Shown here: one piece after another, positions 44,488 to 53,675 of the stretch
Numbering within the stretch: the first letter of the stretch is position 1
Layout of the letters: each line of letters starts with the position of its first letter
Assembly: GCF_009687845.1 (NCBI RefSeq)
Contig: NZ_BLAD01000079.1
Span: forward strand, 1 to 64,000
From: Acrocarpospora corrugata
Lineage (GTDB): Bacteria; Actinomycetota; Actinomycetes; Streptosporangiales; Streptosporangiaceae
Length of the DNA: 64,000 bases
Direction: 5' to 3'
Translations under genes and position numbers: made by a program
Notes under the pieces: model-generated
Database searches by the model: none
What the model was told of the DNA's origin: nothing
What the model saw: only the letters and a program-made list of their open reading frames with translations

Positions 44488-44625
44488 GACGAATCCTTCG
44501 CGGTGACCGACCTTCACTTTCGTTGGAGGTTGAGCGCATGCCCTGTCACGCGCCTGGACGAGGGAGCGCCAAACGCGGCTGTTTAGCAACGGTTTAGTGC
44601 GGTGAAGCCCGTCCGGTGCCAATGG

Positions 44626-44819
44626 CCTGCAGGCCAGGGACCTGCGGGCCGGGGGCCTGCGGGCCGGGGGCCTGCGGGCCGGGGGCCTGCGGGCCGGGGG
44701 CCTGCGGGCCGGGGATCAACCGGCCGGGGGCCTGCGGGCCGAGGTCAACCGGCCGGGGGCCTGCGGGCCGAGGTCAACCGGCCGGGGGCCTGCGGGCCGA
44801 GGTCAACGGGCTGGGGGTC
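44626..44819. repeat. G-rich minisatellite, 15-bp unit with higher-order 29-bp unit
   Basis: One degenerate and four perfect copies of CCTGCGGGCCGGGGG (44626-44700), then three or four copies of a 29-30 bp derivative that adds AGGTCAACCGGCC (44701-44819). The array fills most of the gap after copA and ends at the stop codon of the leftward GNAT gene. Open frames through it are artefacts of the period being a multiple of three. The rest of the gap (44488-44625) shows no gene. Confidence 0.92.
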
Positions 44820-45330
44820 AGCGTTCGAGTTCCTCGGCCAATAGGTCCATGAGCAGGCCGTCGTGCCAGGTGCCGTCGGCGCCGCGCTCGTACTGGCGGA
44901 GGACGCCGACCGGGCGGAAGCCGACCTTCGTGTAGCAGCGGATGGCTCCGGTGTTGTCGGCGGCGGGGTCGATGACCAGGCGGTGGAAGCCTTTGTCGTC
45001 TATGAGGTGGCGGGCCAGGGTGCGAGCCGCGTCCGTGCCCAGGCCGCGGCCGTGGACAGCTGGGTCGAGGTAGAGGTCGACGCTGGCGTGCCGGTATTCC
45101 GGGTCGGTTTCCTCGCCCCACTGGATGGCGCCGACGACCCGGCCGTCGTACTCGACGGCGAAGACCTCCACATCGGGGTCGGTCAGGGATTCGGCGACGG
45201 CGGCGGCCAGGTCGTCGCCGCCACGCCAGCGGCGATAGACATCAGGCGTGGAGCGGATGGCGACGAGAGCGGGGCGGTCGGCGTCGATGGCGGGTCGCAG
45301 GCGCACCAGCGCACCCTGCAAGATCAGCAT
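44818..45330 (-). CDS. GNAT acetyltransferase, AAC(6')-like
   Basis: 170 residues with GNAT motif A (VHGRGLGTDAARTLARHLID) and motif B (NTGAIRCYTKVGFRPVGVL). The ending YERGADGTWHDGLLMDLLAEEL is typical of actinobacterial proteins related to aminoglycoside 6'-N-acetyltransferases. It may acetylate an amine on an antibiotic or metabolite using acetyl-CoA; resistance is only a possibility. Its upstream ribosome site is weak. The stop codon lies in the edge of the minisatellite. Confidence 0.85.
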   Translation of the reverse strand: MLILQGALVRLRPAIDADRPALVAIRSTPDVYRRWRGGDDLAAAVAESLTDPDVEVFAVEYDGRVVGAIQWGEETDPEYRHASVDLYLDPAVHGRGLGTDAARTLARHLIDDKGFHRLVIDPAADNTGAIRCYTKVGFRPVGVLRQYERGADGTWHDGLLMDLLAEELER

Positions 45331-45441
45331 GTTTCCGGACTTTACCGACCGCGATGGCGTCGGCGCGCGTGGATATTCCGGGGGCACCGGGCCAGCAGGC
45401 GTATCCACAACCAAGTTTCCCCACCAGCCCCAGCCGTGTAA

Positions 45442-45564
45442 TTGGGGCGAATCAGCAAGCTGGCCGACAGGTCCGGGCAGTCCACCGCCGACGGCGCGGC
45501 CGTCAACCAGTACACCGCCAACGGCGGCGCCAACCAACGGTGGCGGCTGGCCCAGGTGGCATGA
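45442..45564 (+). pseudogene. 3' relic of a ricin-type beta-trefoil lectin (CBM13) gene
   Basis: Translated in one plus-strand frame, this stretch reads KLADRSGQSTADGAAVNQYT followed by ANGGANQRWRL, the last repeat of a ricin-B/CBM13 lectin domain (usual LDxxGxSTADGxxV.Y..NGGxNQxW). An in-frame TAA lies just upstream and no start or further domain remains, while a perfect hairpin follows the TGA at 45575-45606. It looks like the tail of a deleted secreted enzyme, left with its terminator. The preceding 45331-45441 shows nothing recognisable. Confidence 0.7.
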
Positions 45565-45574
45565 CGCCGTGGGG

Positions 45575-45606
45575 ATGAGCGGGCGGTTCGAGGGCCGCCC
45601 GCTCAT
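45575..45606. terminator. Hairpin at the convergent lectin relic / DHFR-like gene boundary
   Basis: Perfect 12-bp stem (45575-45586 with 45595-45606) and 8-nt loop. It overlaps the last codons of the DHFR-like gene and lies 11 bases after the lectin-relic stop, so it probably served both directions. Confidence 0.7.
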
Positions 45607-46163
45607 TCTCCTGGTTTGCTGTCGTCCGGCGCGTACCGGACGAAGAGCACGCCGGTTTCGAAGGTCTCGGCGGCGACGACCTTGAGGGGGATCTGGTCGA
45701 GGCCCTCGTAGAGGCGTTCGCCGGAGCCGACGATGATCGGGTGGATGAGCAGCTGGAGTTCGTCCACGAGTCCGTGGCCGAGCAGGGAGCGGACCAGGGT
45801 GGGGCTGCCGCTGATGTAGATGTCCTTGCCGGGGCGGGACTTGAGTTCGGTGATCCGCTCGACCAGGTCGTCGCCGGGAATGACTGTGGTGTTGCCCCAG
45901 CCGGCCTCGGTCAGGGTGGTGGAGACCACGTATTTGTCGACGTTGTTGATGAACTGGCCGAACTCGTCGTCCTCGGGGGCGTTCGGCCAGTATTCGGCCC
46001 ATTCCTGGTAGACGTTGCGGCCCATCAGCATGGCGTCGGACGCATTGGTGGCACCGACGATGGCAGCACCCATCTGGTCGCTGAACCACGGGAAATGCCA
46101 CTCGTGGGGGGCCTCGACGACACCGTCGAGCGAGATGAAAAACCCTGAAACGATCTTCCGCAT
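45603..46163 (-). CDS. Dihydrofolate-reductase-like (RibD C-terminal) family protein
   Basis: 186 residues with MRKIVSGFFISLDGVVEAPH, MLMGRNVYQEWAEYWP and DIYISGSPTLVRSLLGHGLV, the pattern of the widespread RibD-C/DHFR-like small reductases (YyaP/YwjB type). These likely bind NADPH and a pterin- or flavin-like substrate; true function is mostly unknown. AGGAGGCAGTA just before the ATG makes 46163 the clear start. It is divergent from lpqY. Confidence 0.9.
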   Translation of the reverse strand: MRKIVSGFFISLDGVVEAPHEWHFPWFSDQMGAAIVGATNASDAMLMGRNVYQEWAEYWPNAPEDDEFGQFINNVDKYVVSTTLTEAGWGNTTVIPGDDLVERITELKSRPGKDIYISGSPTLVRSLLGHGLVDELQLLIHPIIVGSGERLYEGLDQIPLKVVAAETFETGVLFVRYAPDDSKPGE

Positions 46164-46196
46164 TACTGCCTCCTTGGTTGCCCGAAGCCTCTCACC

Positions 46197-46212
46197 GACA
46201 AGATTTATTGTC
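46197..46212. promoter_or_regulatory. Inverted repeat GACAA-N6-TTGTC in the DHFR-like / lpqY divergent region
   Basis: A 16-bp AT-rich dyad in the 130-bp promoter gap; a further ATTGTCGG occurs 13 bases downstream. It could be the operator of the trehalose importer or of the DHFR-like gene. Neither promoter is clear by eye. Confidence 0.35.
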
Positions 46213-46293
46213 AAGGGGATTTTGATTGTCGGCGAAGAGTCTCTTTAGGGTTTGCGGGCGTCCGGGAGATCCCGATCTGGGTACGCCTCCCGC

Positions 46294-47523
46294 ATGATCA
46301 GGACTGTCGCGGTCGCGGTGCTGGCCGCCGCCGCGGCGGGCTGCGGGCCGGCGACGGGCGGGATCCCGGAGATCAACCTGTACAACGCGCCGCAGCAGAA
46401 CATCCGGGCCATCGCGGAGCGGTGCAATGACAGGGCCGGGGGGCGGTATCGGATCATCGTGAACGTGCTGCCGAGGGACGCGGACGGGCAGCGGGAGCAG
46501 CTGGTACGGCGGCTGGCGGCCGGGGATCCGGGGCTGGATGTGCTCGGGCTGGATGTCACGTGGACGGCGGAATTGGCCGAGGCCGGGTGGATTCGGGAGT
46601 GGACGGGGACTCACGCGGAGCGAGTTCGGGCGGGGACGCTGGCGAAGCCACTGGATACGGCGGTGTGGCGAGGGAAGCTGTACGCGGCGCCCTATACGAC
46701 GAATGTGCAGTTGCTCTGGTATCGGTCGGATCTGGTGGCGGACGCGCCGACGACCTGGCAGGGGATCATGGAGGCCGCCGGGCGGCTGGCGGCGGCGGGG
46801 AAGCCCGCGTATGGGGAGGTGGCCGCAGCCCAGTACGAAGGGCTGGTCGTGTGGTTCAACAGCGTGGTGGCGTCGGCGGGGGGTGCGATTCTGACCCCCG
46901 GGGGGAACGCGGTCGCGCTTGGCGAGCCCGCGTTGCGGGCGCTGCGGGTCATGCGGGCCTACGCGAACTCGAAGGCGGCCGATCCCTCGTTGCCCAATAC
47001 GCACGAGGACGAGGCGCGCCTGGCCGTTGAGGGCGGACGGGCGGCTTTCGAGGTCAACTGGCCTTATGTGTACGCATCGATGGCGGCGAATCGGCCGGAA
47101 ATGTTGCCATATTTCAAGTGGGCGGCGTATCCGGGGGTCGACGGACCCGGACGGTCCCCCCTGGGCGGAGCCAATTTCGCGATAAGTCGGTATTCGGGGC
47201 ATTCGCAGGAGGCGTTCGAGGCGGCCCTGTGCCTGCGGGACGCCGAGAGCCAGAAGATCGCCGCGACGAAGGACGGGCTGCCGCCGACGATCGAGGCCGT
47301 GTACTCCGATCCGGAGATGGCCCGGGTGTATCCGATGCGGCAGGCCATCCTGGACGCGCTCGAAACGGCGGCGCCGCGGCCGAAGACGCCGGTTTACCAG
47401 AACGTGTCGACGGTGATCTCGGCCGTGCTGTCGCCACCGGCGGAGATCGATCCCCCGGTGACACTGGCGGAGCTGCGGCGGCAGGTGGGCGACGCGCTGC
47501 AGAGCAAGGGCGTCCTGCCATGA
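46294..47523 (+). CDS. lpqY: LpqY-type trehalose-binding lipoprotein
   Basis: 409 residues with a lipobox (AAAAAGC, Cys ~17). It matches mycobacterial LpqY along its length by pattern: ERCNDRAGGRYRI, LGLDVTWTAELAEAGW, KLYAAPYTTNVQLLWYR, EGLVVWFNSVVASAGG, TPVYQNVSTVISAVLSP and a final LP. LpqY captures trehalose for recycling by SugABC, whose homologues follow. ATG 46294 is chosen because the signal peptide begins there; its ribosome site is weak. Confidence 0.93.
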   Translation: MIRTVAVAVLAAAAAGCGPATGGIPEINLYNAPQQNIRAIAERCNDRAGGRYRIIVNVLPRDADGQREQLVRRLAAGDPGLDVLGLDVTWTAELAEAGWIREWTGTHAERVRAGTLAKPLDTAVWRGKLYAAPYTTNVQLLWYRSDLVADAPTTWQGIMEAAGRLAAAGKPAYGEVAAAQYEGLVVWFNSVVASAGGAILTPGGNAVALGEPALRALRVMRAYANSKAADPSLPNTHEDEARLAVEGGRAAFEVNWPYVYASMAANRPEMLPYFKWAAYPGVDGPGRSPLGGANFAISRYSGHSQEAFEAALCLRDAESQKIAATKDGLPPTIEAVYSDPEMARVYPMRQAILDALETAAPRPKTPVYQNVSTVISAVLSPPAEIDPPVTLAELRRQVGDALQSKGVLP

Positions 47524-47618
47524 AACCCGAAGAACGCCAGGCCGGCAGGGTCGCCATGAAACGCGAAGACCGGCAACCCCGACCTGCTATAACGACGGCC
47601 GAAGGTATGCGGATATGA
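47520..47618 (+). CDS. Possible 32-codon bridging ORF in the trehalose operon
   Basis: An ATG overlapping the lpqY stop (ATGA) opens a 32-residue, highly charged frame whose TGA overlaps the sugA ATG. It contains a tandem duplication: AMKREDRQPR repeats MKPEERQAGR, from a ~36-bp unit. It may be a real micropeptide, a coupling device, or a slippage insertion kept in frame with translation. Confidence 0.35.
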   Translation: MKPEERQAGRVAMKREDRQPRPAITTAEGMRI

Positions 47619-48481
47619 CCGCAGAAAGGGACCTGGGCGAGCGGCGGCTGGCGCTCTGGTTGTGCGCGCCGGCGACGCTGATCATGATCGCGGTCACCGG
47701 GTGGCCGATCCTGTACTCGTTCCTGCTGTCGTTGCGGCGGGCCGATCTGCGGTTTCCCGCCGATCAGGAGTGGATCGGGCTGGCGAACTACGCGACCGTG
47801 CTGGGCAACCCGTACTGGTGGACGGCGTTCGGCGTGACGGCGCTGGTCACCGTCGTGAGTGTGGCGATCGAGCTGGTGCTGGGGATGCTCGTGGCGCTGG
47901 TCACGTTCCGGACGATCGTCGGGCGGGGGGTGGTGCGGACGGTGGTGCTGGTGCCGTACGGGATCGTGACCGTCGCGGCGGCATATGGCTGGAAATATGC
48001 GTGGACGCCGGGCACGGGATGGCTGGCCGGGCTGCTGCCGGCAGGGAGCGCGCCGCTGACCGAGCAGGCGCCCGCCATCGCGATCATCATCCTGGCCGAG
48101 GTGTGGAAGACGACGCCGTTCATGGCGCTGCTGCTGATGACAGGGCTGGCGCTGGTCCCGGAGGAGCTGCTGCGGGCGGCCTCGATGGACGGCGCGAATC
48201 GATGGCAGCGGTTCACGAAGATCGTCCTGCCGCTGATGAAGCCGGCGATTCTGGTGGCCCTGCTGTTCCGCACCCTCGACGCGTTCCGGATATTTGACAA
48301 CATCTACGTGCTGACGAATGGCGCACAGCACACGAGTTCGGTGTCGATCATCGCGTACCACAATCTGATCGGCGGGCTCAATCTGGGCATCGGTTCGACC
48401 ATGTCGGTGCTGATCCTGATCAGTGTGGCCGTCATCGCGTTCGTCTTCATCCGGGTCTTCGGCGCGGCGGCCCCCGGATGA
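47615..48481 (+). CDS. sugA: Trehalose ABC importer permease SugA
   Basis: 288 residues, MalF-like permease with about six helices (start [20 protein letters not shown]) and the EAA-type loop [20 protein letters not shown]. Together with SugB it forms the channel for trehalose delivered by LpqY. Codon style is G-rich here and turns C-rich in sugB. Start and stop overlap the neighbours as ATGA. Confidence 0.92.
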   Translation: MTAERDLGERRLALWLCAPATLIMIAVTGWPILYSFLLSLRRADLRFPADQEWIGLANYATVLGNPYWWTAFGVTALVTVVSVAIELVLGMLVALVTFRTIVGRGVVRTVVLVPYGIVTVAAAYGWKYAWTPGTGWLAGLLPAGSAPLTEQAPAIAIIILAEVWKTTPFMALLLMTGLALVPEELLRAASMDGANRWQRFTKIVLPLMKPAILVALLFRTLDAFRIFDNIYVLTNGAQHTSSVSIIAYHNLIGGLNLGIGSTMSVLILISVAVIAFVFIRVFGAAAPG

Positions 48482-49290
48482 AACTCAGATGGGGATTTAT
48501 CGACGTATTGGTAATTCTGTATGCGCTGATTCCAGTGCTGTGGATCGTGTCGTTGTCGTTCAAGGACCCGAGCACGATCACCGACGGCTCCCTGCTGCCG
48601 ACCAAATGGACGCTCAGCAACTACGCCGGCATCTTCCGCAACGACGACTTCCTCCGCGGACTGGTCAACTCCATCGGAATCGGGCTCATCTCCACCTTCG
48701 TCGCGATGGTGTTCGGCACCATGGCCGCGTACGCGATCGCCCGGCTCGCCTTCCCCGGCAAGCGCCTGCTGATCGGCTTCTCGCTGCTGATCGCGATGTT
48801 CCCGCAGATCTCCCTGGTCACCCCGCTGTTCCAGATCGAGCGCTCACTCGGCCTCTTCGACACCTGGCCGGGGCTGATCCTCCCGTACATCACCTTCGCC
48901 CTGCCACTGACCATCTACACGCTGTCCGCGTTCTTCAAGGAGATCCCGGCCGAACTGGAACGCGCCGCCAAAATGGACGGCGCCACCCCCTTCCAGGCGT
49001 TCTGGAAGGTCATTGTGCCGCTGGCCGTGCCCGGCATGGTCACCACGGCGATCCTGGCGTTCATCTTCTGCTGGAACGACTTCCTGTTCGCGATCTCGCT
49101 CACCTCCACCTCCGCGGCCCGCACCGCGCCGGCGACGATCTCGTTCTTCACCGGCAGCTCCCAGTTCGAGGACCCGACCGGCTCGATCGCGGCCGCGGCG
49201 GTGGTCATCACCATCCCGATCGTGATCTTCGTGCTGTTCTTCCAGCGCCGGATCGTGGCCGGGCTGACCGCCGGCGCGGTGAAAGGATGA
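48478..49290 (+). CDS. sugB: Trehalose ABC importer permease SugB
   Basis: 270 residues, MalG-like permease; EAA loop [20 protein letters not shown] and C-terminal [17 protein letters not shown] are diagnostic. The first ~20 codons are AT-richer than the rest, consistent with relaxed structure at the start. ATGA overlap with sugA. Confidence 0.93.
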   Translation: MKLRWGFIDVLVILYALIPVLWIVSLSFKDPSTITDGSLLPTKWTLSNYAGIFRNDDFLRGLVNSIGIGLISTFVAMVFGTMAAYAIARLAFPGKRLLIGFSLLIAMFPQISLVTPLFQIERSLGLFDTWPGLILPYITFALPLTIYTLSAFFKEIPAELERAAKMDGATPFQAFWKVIVPLAVPGMVTTAILAFIFCWNDFLFAISLTSTSAARTAPATISFFTGSSQFEDPTGSIAAAAVVITIPIVIFVLFFQRRIVAGLTAGAVKG

Positions 49291-49304
49291 CCAAGGAATG
49301 ACCA

Positions 49305-50408
49305 ATGGCTGAGATCGTGCTCGACGGCGTCAGCAAGCGCTATCCGGACGGCACCACCGCGGTGCACGACATCAACCTCACCATCGCCGACCGCGAGTTC
49401 GTCATCCTGGTCGGCCCGTCCGGCTGCGGCAAGTCGACCACCCTGAACATGATCGCCGGACTGGAGGAGATCAGCTCCGGCGAACTCCGCATCGACGGCG
49501 AGCGCGTCAACGAACGCGCCCCCCGCGACCGGGACATCGCGATGGTGTTCCAGTCCTACGCCCTCTATCCGCACATGACGGTACGGGAGAACATGGCCTT
49601 CCCCCTGACCCTCGCCAAGCTGCCGAAACCCGAGGTCGCGGCCAAGGTCGGACACGCCGCCCAACTACTCGACCTGACCGCGCTGCTGGACCGCAAACCG
49701 GCCAACCTCTCCGGCGGCCAGCGCCAGCGGGTCGCGATGGGCCGGGCCATCGTCCGCGACCCGAAGGCGTTCCTGATGGACGAACCGCTGTCCAACCTGG
49801 ACGCCAAACTGCGGGTCCAGATGCGCACCTCCATCGCCCGCCTGCAGAAACGGCTCGGCACCACCACCGTCTACGTCACCCACGACCAGACCGAGGCGAT
49901 GACCCTCGGCGACCGCATCGTGATCATGTACTCCGGCGTCGTCCAGCAGGTCGGCCCGCCCGAGGAGCTCTACGACCGCCCCGCCAACCTGTTCGTGGCG
50001 GGTTTCATCGGCTCACCGTCGATGAACCTGCTCCCCGCCCAGGTACGCGACGACGGCCTGCATACGATCATCGGCGTCATCCCGCACCGATCCCGCGGAC
50101 TCCCGCCCGAGGTCGTCGCCGGCATCCGCCCAGAAGCCTTCCAGGACACCCGGATCCGCGGCGGCGCCTCGTTCACCGACACCGTCGACATCCTGGAGTC
50201 GATGGGCGCGGAGAAGATCGCCTACTTCACGTTCGAAACCGGCGAAACCGGCGAGTCCGGCGGCACCGCCTTCGGCGACGGCGCCCAGGTGGTCGCCCGC
50301 CTCGACCCGAAATCCCGGGCCCGCGAAGGCGAACCCGCCACACTCTGGTACGACCCGGCGGCCGTCCACATCTTCGACCCCGACTCCGGCGTCAACCTGA
50401 CCGCGTGA
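49305..50408 (+). CDS. sugC: Trehalose ABC importer ATPase SugC
   Basis: 367 residues of MalK/UgpC type: Walker A GPSGCGKS (37-44), Q-loop [13 protein letters not shown], signature [15 protein letters not shown], Walker [15 protein letters not shown], then a C-terminal OB-fold domain (MOI/TOBE, from ~235). It energises SugAB. A ~15-residue Glu/Thr/Gly-rich stretch ([10 protein letters not shown]) in the OB fold is slightly unusual. Confidence 0.94.
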   Translation: MAEIVLDGVSKRYPDGTTAVHDINLTIADREFVILVGPSGCGKSTTLNMIAGLEEISSGELRIDGERVNERAPRDRDIAMVFQSYALYPHMTVRENMAFPLTLAKLPKPEVAAKVGHAAQLLDLTALLDRKPANLSGGQRQRVAMGRAIVRDPKAFLMDEPLSNLDAKLRVQMRTSIARLQKRLGTTTVYVTHDQTEAMTLGDRIVIMYSGVVQQVGPPEELYDRPANLFVAGFIGSPSMNLLPAQVRDDGLHTIIGVIPHRSRGLPPEVVAGIRPEAFQDTRIRGGASFTDTVDILESMGAEKIAYFTFETGETGESGGTAFGDGAQVVARLDPKSRAREGEPATLWYDPAAVHIFDPDSGVNLTA

Positions 50409-50410
50409 CC

Positions 50411-50965
50411 TCACACCACGGGTTCGCCGCTCCGCCCCGCCCGCGGGGTGACGGTGAGCCGGCGGCGGACGCCCGGGGTCGCGAACTCGGGACGCACCGT
50501 GGCACGTTCCCGGCTGGGCGTGATCACCGGCACCACGTCCGGGTGAAAGATCTCCCGCGTGTACCGGGCGGCGACGCCGTCGCTGGTGGTGAGGATCTCG
50601 CGCCACGCGGAGATCCGGTGGATTCCGCCGGGTTCGCCCCAGTACCAGCGGCGGGTGCCGACCCGGAGGACCTCGTGCTGGTCGCGGTGCGAACCGGCTT
50701 CGCCGTTCAGGTCGACGAAGGCGACGACGACGGCCGCGGAGCCGTCCGCGCGTTCCAGCCGGGACTGCCGGGCGGTCAGAAGTTCGCCTTCGGGGATACC
50801 GAGGCGTTCGCGAAGGTCGCGGGGAATGAGCACGGCAGCGGGTTGTTTGCCGTGTTTCGTGGTGCGGGGGCGTAATGGTTCGGTGACCAGTGCCTGGAGG
50901 AGCCGCACCGCGGAGCCGTCATACTGGAGCACCATTCGGGTGACAGGAGTGTCGAGAGGATTCAC
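50411..50965 (-). CDS. Hypothetical protein
   Basis: 184 residues, no signal peptide or membrane helix, not recognised. The N-terminal half contains PAAVLIPRDLRERLGIPEGE, loosely like an AbrB/SpoVT-type swapped-hairpin fold, but this is weak. The C-terminal half is basic (RRRLTVTPRAGRS). GTG 50965 is supported by AGAGG nine bases upstream. Its stop lies only two bases from that of sugC, so the genes are tightly convergent. Confidence 0.65.
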   Translation of the reverse strand: MNPLDTPVTRMVLQYDGSAVRLLQALVTEPLRPRTTKHGKQPAAVLIPRDLRERLGIPEGELLTARQSRLERADGSAAVVVAFVDLNGEAGSHRDQHEVLRVGTRRWYWGEPGGIHRISAWREILTTSDGVAARYTREIFHPDVVPVITPSRERATVRPEFATPGVRRRLTVTPRAGRSGEPVV

Positions 50966-51154
50966 GTACCACGACCTCTGGTCGATTCCGCTGGTAATTC
51001 CAGAGTATAAACGGAATTATTGACAGAATCTGTAAACGTCGCTGACAGCATGGGTACGCCCCGAATTAACTATCCCAGCAGGCCCACCCATTGCGCCACA
51101 CCCGCCCAACCGGCAGGATCTCCGCATACACCGCCCCCGATGGGATGAGGCGAC

Positions 51155-51427
51155 ATGCCCACCAAATCCAGCAGCGCCGCCCGCATCGCCAGCTGGCTGG
51201 GCCTGATCGCCCAACTCTGCACCCTCCCCTTCTACGGTGCCAGCGGCCTGCTGGCCCCCCTCTGGGCCATCGTCGCCCTCCTCCTCGCCTGGCTGGCCCT
51301 CCTCGCCGTCTCCGTCTGGGCCGTCCGGGAATCCTCCTTCTGGGGCCTGCTCGTCCCGTTCCTCTCCATCGGCCTCTGGTTCGCCGCCATCTCCGCCGGC
51401 GAAGCCTTCCTGGGTTGGAAGGCATAA
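51155..51427 (+). CDS. Small membrane protein
   Basis: 90 residues made of three hydrophobic segments (~10-27, 33-57, 63-85) with a short polar N-terminus (MPTKSSSAAR). Gene-like codon use and a TGAGG ribosome site support it. No family recognised. It lies before the GTPase operon, 85 bases upstream, but has its own apparent leader. Confidence 0.7.
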   Translation: MPTKSSSAARIASWLGLIAQLCTLPFYGASGLLAPLWAIVALLLAWLALLAVSVWAVRESSFWGLLVPFLSIGLWFAAISAGEAFLGWKA

Positions 51428-51512
51428 CCCAAAGCCGTCAATTGACGATATCTGCACATGGCTCCGGAGCTAGAAGGGTCCAAGACCTTTCAGAACTCTT
51501 GCGGAGGGGGCC

Positions 51513-53675
51513 ATGGACAGAGCAGAGAAGATTGCGGCAATCCGGGCGCGACGGGCGGAGAACGCCACCAGAACCGAGGCCATCGGCACGCATCTGGCCG
51601 ACGTCGAGACCGCGCTGCTCACCCTGGAACGGGTACGCGCGGACCTGCTGGACCGCGTGGGCGAGGAACCCAGAGAACGGCTCTCCGCCCTCGGACCCGG
51701 CCTCCGGGACCTGGCGGACAAGATCGCCCTGGAACGCGCGGCGGTAGACCGGGCACTGGCCCGGCTGCGGCGCGGCACGCTCAACATCGGCGTGGTCGGC
51801 CGGGCCCGGCAGGGCAAGAGCCGCCTCCTGCAGAGCCTGACCGGACTGACCAACCGTGAGATCCCCGACGGTTCCGGCCGGTTCTGCACCGGAGTGCCCA
51901 GCACGATCCGCCACTTCGACGGGCAGACCTACGCCGACGTGTACTACCACTCGGAGCGCTCGTTCGTGGACGAGGTCGTCGGCCTCTACTACGACAGATA
52001 CGGCCTGGGCGCCCGCCCGGTCTCCCCCCGCGCGTTCGGCGCGAGCCCACTGCCGTCCCTCCCCCCGGACCGCGCCAGCAACCCGCAGGCCGAGAGCGCC
52101 TACGGCCACCTGCGCGCCTACCACGACGCCTTTCCCGAGTACGGCCCGCTGATCGGCCGCGCCTCCCCCGAACGGGTCGGCGACGACCGGATCCGCTCCT
52201 TCGTGGCCCAGGACGACCCGGACGGAAACCCGCTGCACGCCTTCCGGGCCGTACGCCGGGTGGAGATCTCCACGAAGTTCCACCAGAGCGACCTGACCGG
52301 AATCGCGGTCATCGACCTGCCGGGCCTCGGCGACACCAACCTCGGCGACTCCCGGGTGCTGCTGGCCGCACTGGAGGACGACGTCGATCTCGTCCTGTTC
52401 GTCCGCCGCCCGAACCCCGAAGGCGACGGCATCCACGAGGTCGACGTCGACCTGTACGGCATCGCCCAGAGCGCCCTGCCCGAGATCGCGATGGAGCGCC
52501 GCTCCTTCATGATCCTCAACCACCGCGCCAGCGTCGACCAGGACAACCTGGCCAACGCCAAGTCCTTTGCCGCCGACCTGGAGAAGTCGCCGATCAGAGT
52601 GGCCGGCGTGCACATCACCGACTGCTCCAAACCCGAGCAGGTAATCGCCGCGTTCGACCCCATCGTCGACTACCTCCTCACCACGATCGACTCCCTGGAC
52701 GAGACGATCATCAGCGAGCGGGTCCGCCGGCGCGGCGAGATCGACCAGGAGGTCCGGCTGCTGATCGAGCAGTCGTCCTTCGTGCACCAGTTCGCCCAGC
52801 CCGGCGACATGTCCAAGCTGGTCTTCCAGGAGCTGTTCCGGCAGACGTACGAGAACCTGGCCGGGGCGCTGGAGGACCTGGTGGGCGAGTTCCGCGCCGA
52901 GCGGGACGCGCCGGAGACCAAGCTCGGCGAAGCCGTGGCCGCGGTCCTCGCGCGGGCCAGGATCGACGACGGGATCCCCGCCGCCGACCAGATCGCCCGC
53001 CGGCGCAACGTGGAGGGCTCCAACATCAAGGCGTTCAGCGGCCTGATGGACGAGGCCCGATCGCATCTGTCCCGCCAGTTCCTGGAGCTGGACGAGTCGC
53101 TCAACGAGACCGTCACCCACATGTGGGCCAGGCTCGCCACGGCGCTCCGCGACCCCGGCGAACTCGGGCACCTGTCGGCCCAGGAGGGACGCGCGTTCCT
53201 GGCCGACCTGTCGGGGCAGATCGGCCAGGTCCGCCTGCACGGCCCCAGCGAGATCCGGTACGCGCTGGACATCGTGCTCAACTTCGGCCTGTCCTACCGC
53301 GGCTTCTTCCAGCACCGCATCCGCCCCTGCCTGGACGGAATGTCCGCCGACAACCCCGAGACGGTACGCCCGGACGGCGACTCCTCCCCCAAGGACGTGC
53401 GCGAATACCTCGACATCGCCTACCAGGAAGCCCTCTACCGCTGCGAGGAGGCCCTGTCCGGGCTGCTGTCGGAACCCAACAGCGCGGTCTTCGCGATCGT
53501 CGAGGAGTTCCGCGACCGGGTGCTGCGCTCGCGCCGTACGGCCGAGGAATGGGACGCCCTCTACTGGCGGCACCGATCCGATGTCTGGTCGGGCGAGTTC
53601 GACGCGCTGGCCGCCGAGACCGTGCACCTGCAGATGTGGAACGAGGCCATCGAGCGATTGAACACGATGCTATGA
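51513..53675 (+). CDS. Large GTPase of a three-gene double-GTPase operon (dynamin-like)
   Basis: 720 residues. After an ~85-residue helical N-terminus comes a P-loop GVVGRARQGKS (93-103), a probable switch I threonine, G3 motif DLPG (268-271) and LVLFVRR, i.e. a TRAFAC/dynamin-like G domain; the C-terminal ~400 residues are helical without membrane segments. The NKxD-type motif is not canonical (ILNHRAS). It is followed by a second GTPase and a membrane protein, each joined by ATGA. This matches the idea of paired GTPases (DO-GTPase) in conflict or stress systems; action is unproven. Confidence 0.85.
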   Translation: MDRAEKIAAIRARRAENATRTEAIGTHLADVETALLTLERVRADLLDRVGEEPRERLSALGPGLRDLADKIALERAAVDRALARLRRGTLNIGVVGRARQGKSRLLQSLTGLTNREIPDGSGRFCTGVPSTIRHFDGQTYADVYYHSERSFVDEVVGLYYDRYGLGARPVSPRAFGASPLPSLPPDRASNPQAESAYGHLRAYHDAFPEYGPLIGRASPERVGDDRIRSFVAQDDPDGNPLHAFRAVRRVEISTKFHQSDLTGIAVIDLPGLGDTNLGDSRVLLAALEDDVDLVLFVRRPNPEGDGIHEVDVDLYGIAQSALPEIAMERRSFMILNHRASVDQDNLANAKSFAADLEKSPIRVAGVHITDCSKPEQVIAAFDPIVDYLLTTIDSLDETIISERVRRRGEIDQEVRLLIEQSSFVHQFAQPGDMSKLVFQELFRQTYENLAGALEDLVGEFRAERDAPETKLGEAVAAVLARARIDDGIPAADQIARRRNVEGSNIKAFSGLMDEARSHLSRQFLELDESLNETVTHMWARLATALRDPGELGHLSAQEGRAFLADLSGQIGQVRLHGPSEIRYALDIVLNFGLSYRGFFQHRIRPCLDGMSADNPETVRPDGDSSPKDVREYLDIAYQEALYRCEEALSGLLSEPNSAVFAIVEEFRDRVLRSRRTAEEWDALYWRHRSDVWSGEFDALAAETVHLQMWNEAIERLNTML

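Noticed and set aside
44626-44819. Possible CRISPR-like array
   Set aside because: Units are contiguous without unique spacers, so it is a minisatellite.
44602-44852. Plus-strand frames with PAGRG or GACGP repeats
   Set aside because: They are translations of the minisatellite, whose 15-bp unit is a multiple of three; no start context.
45331-46101. Upstream extension of the GNAT frame through the DHFR-like gene
   Set aside because: It is out of frame with both real genes and crosses the lectin relic; no homology pattern.
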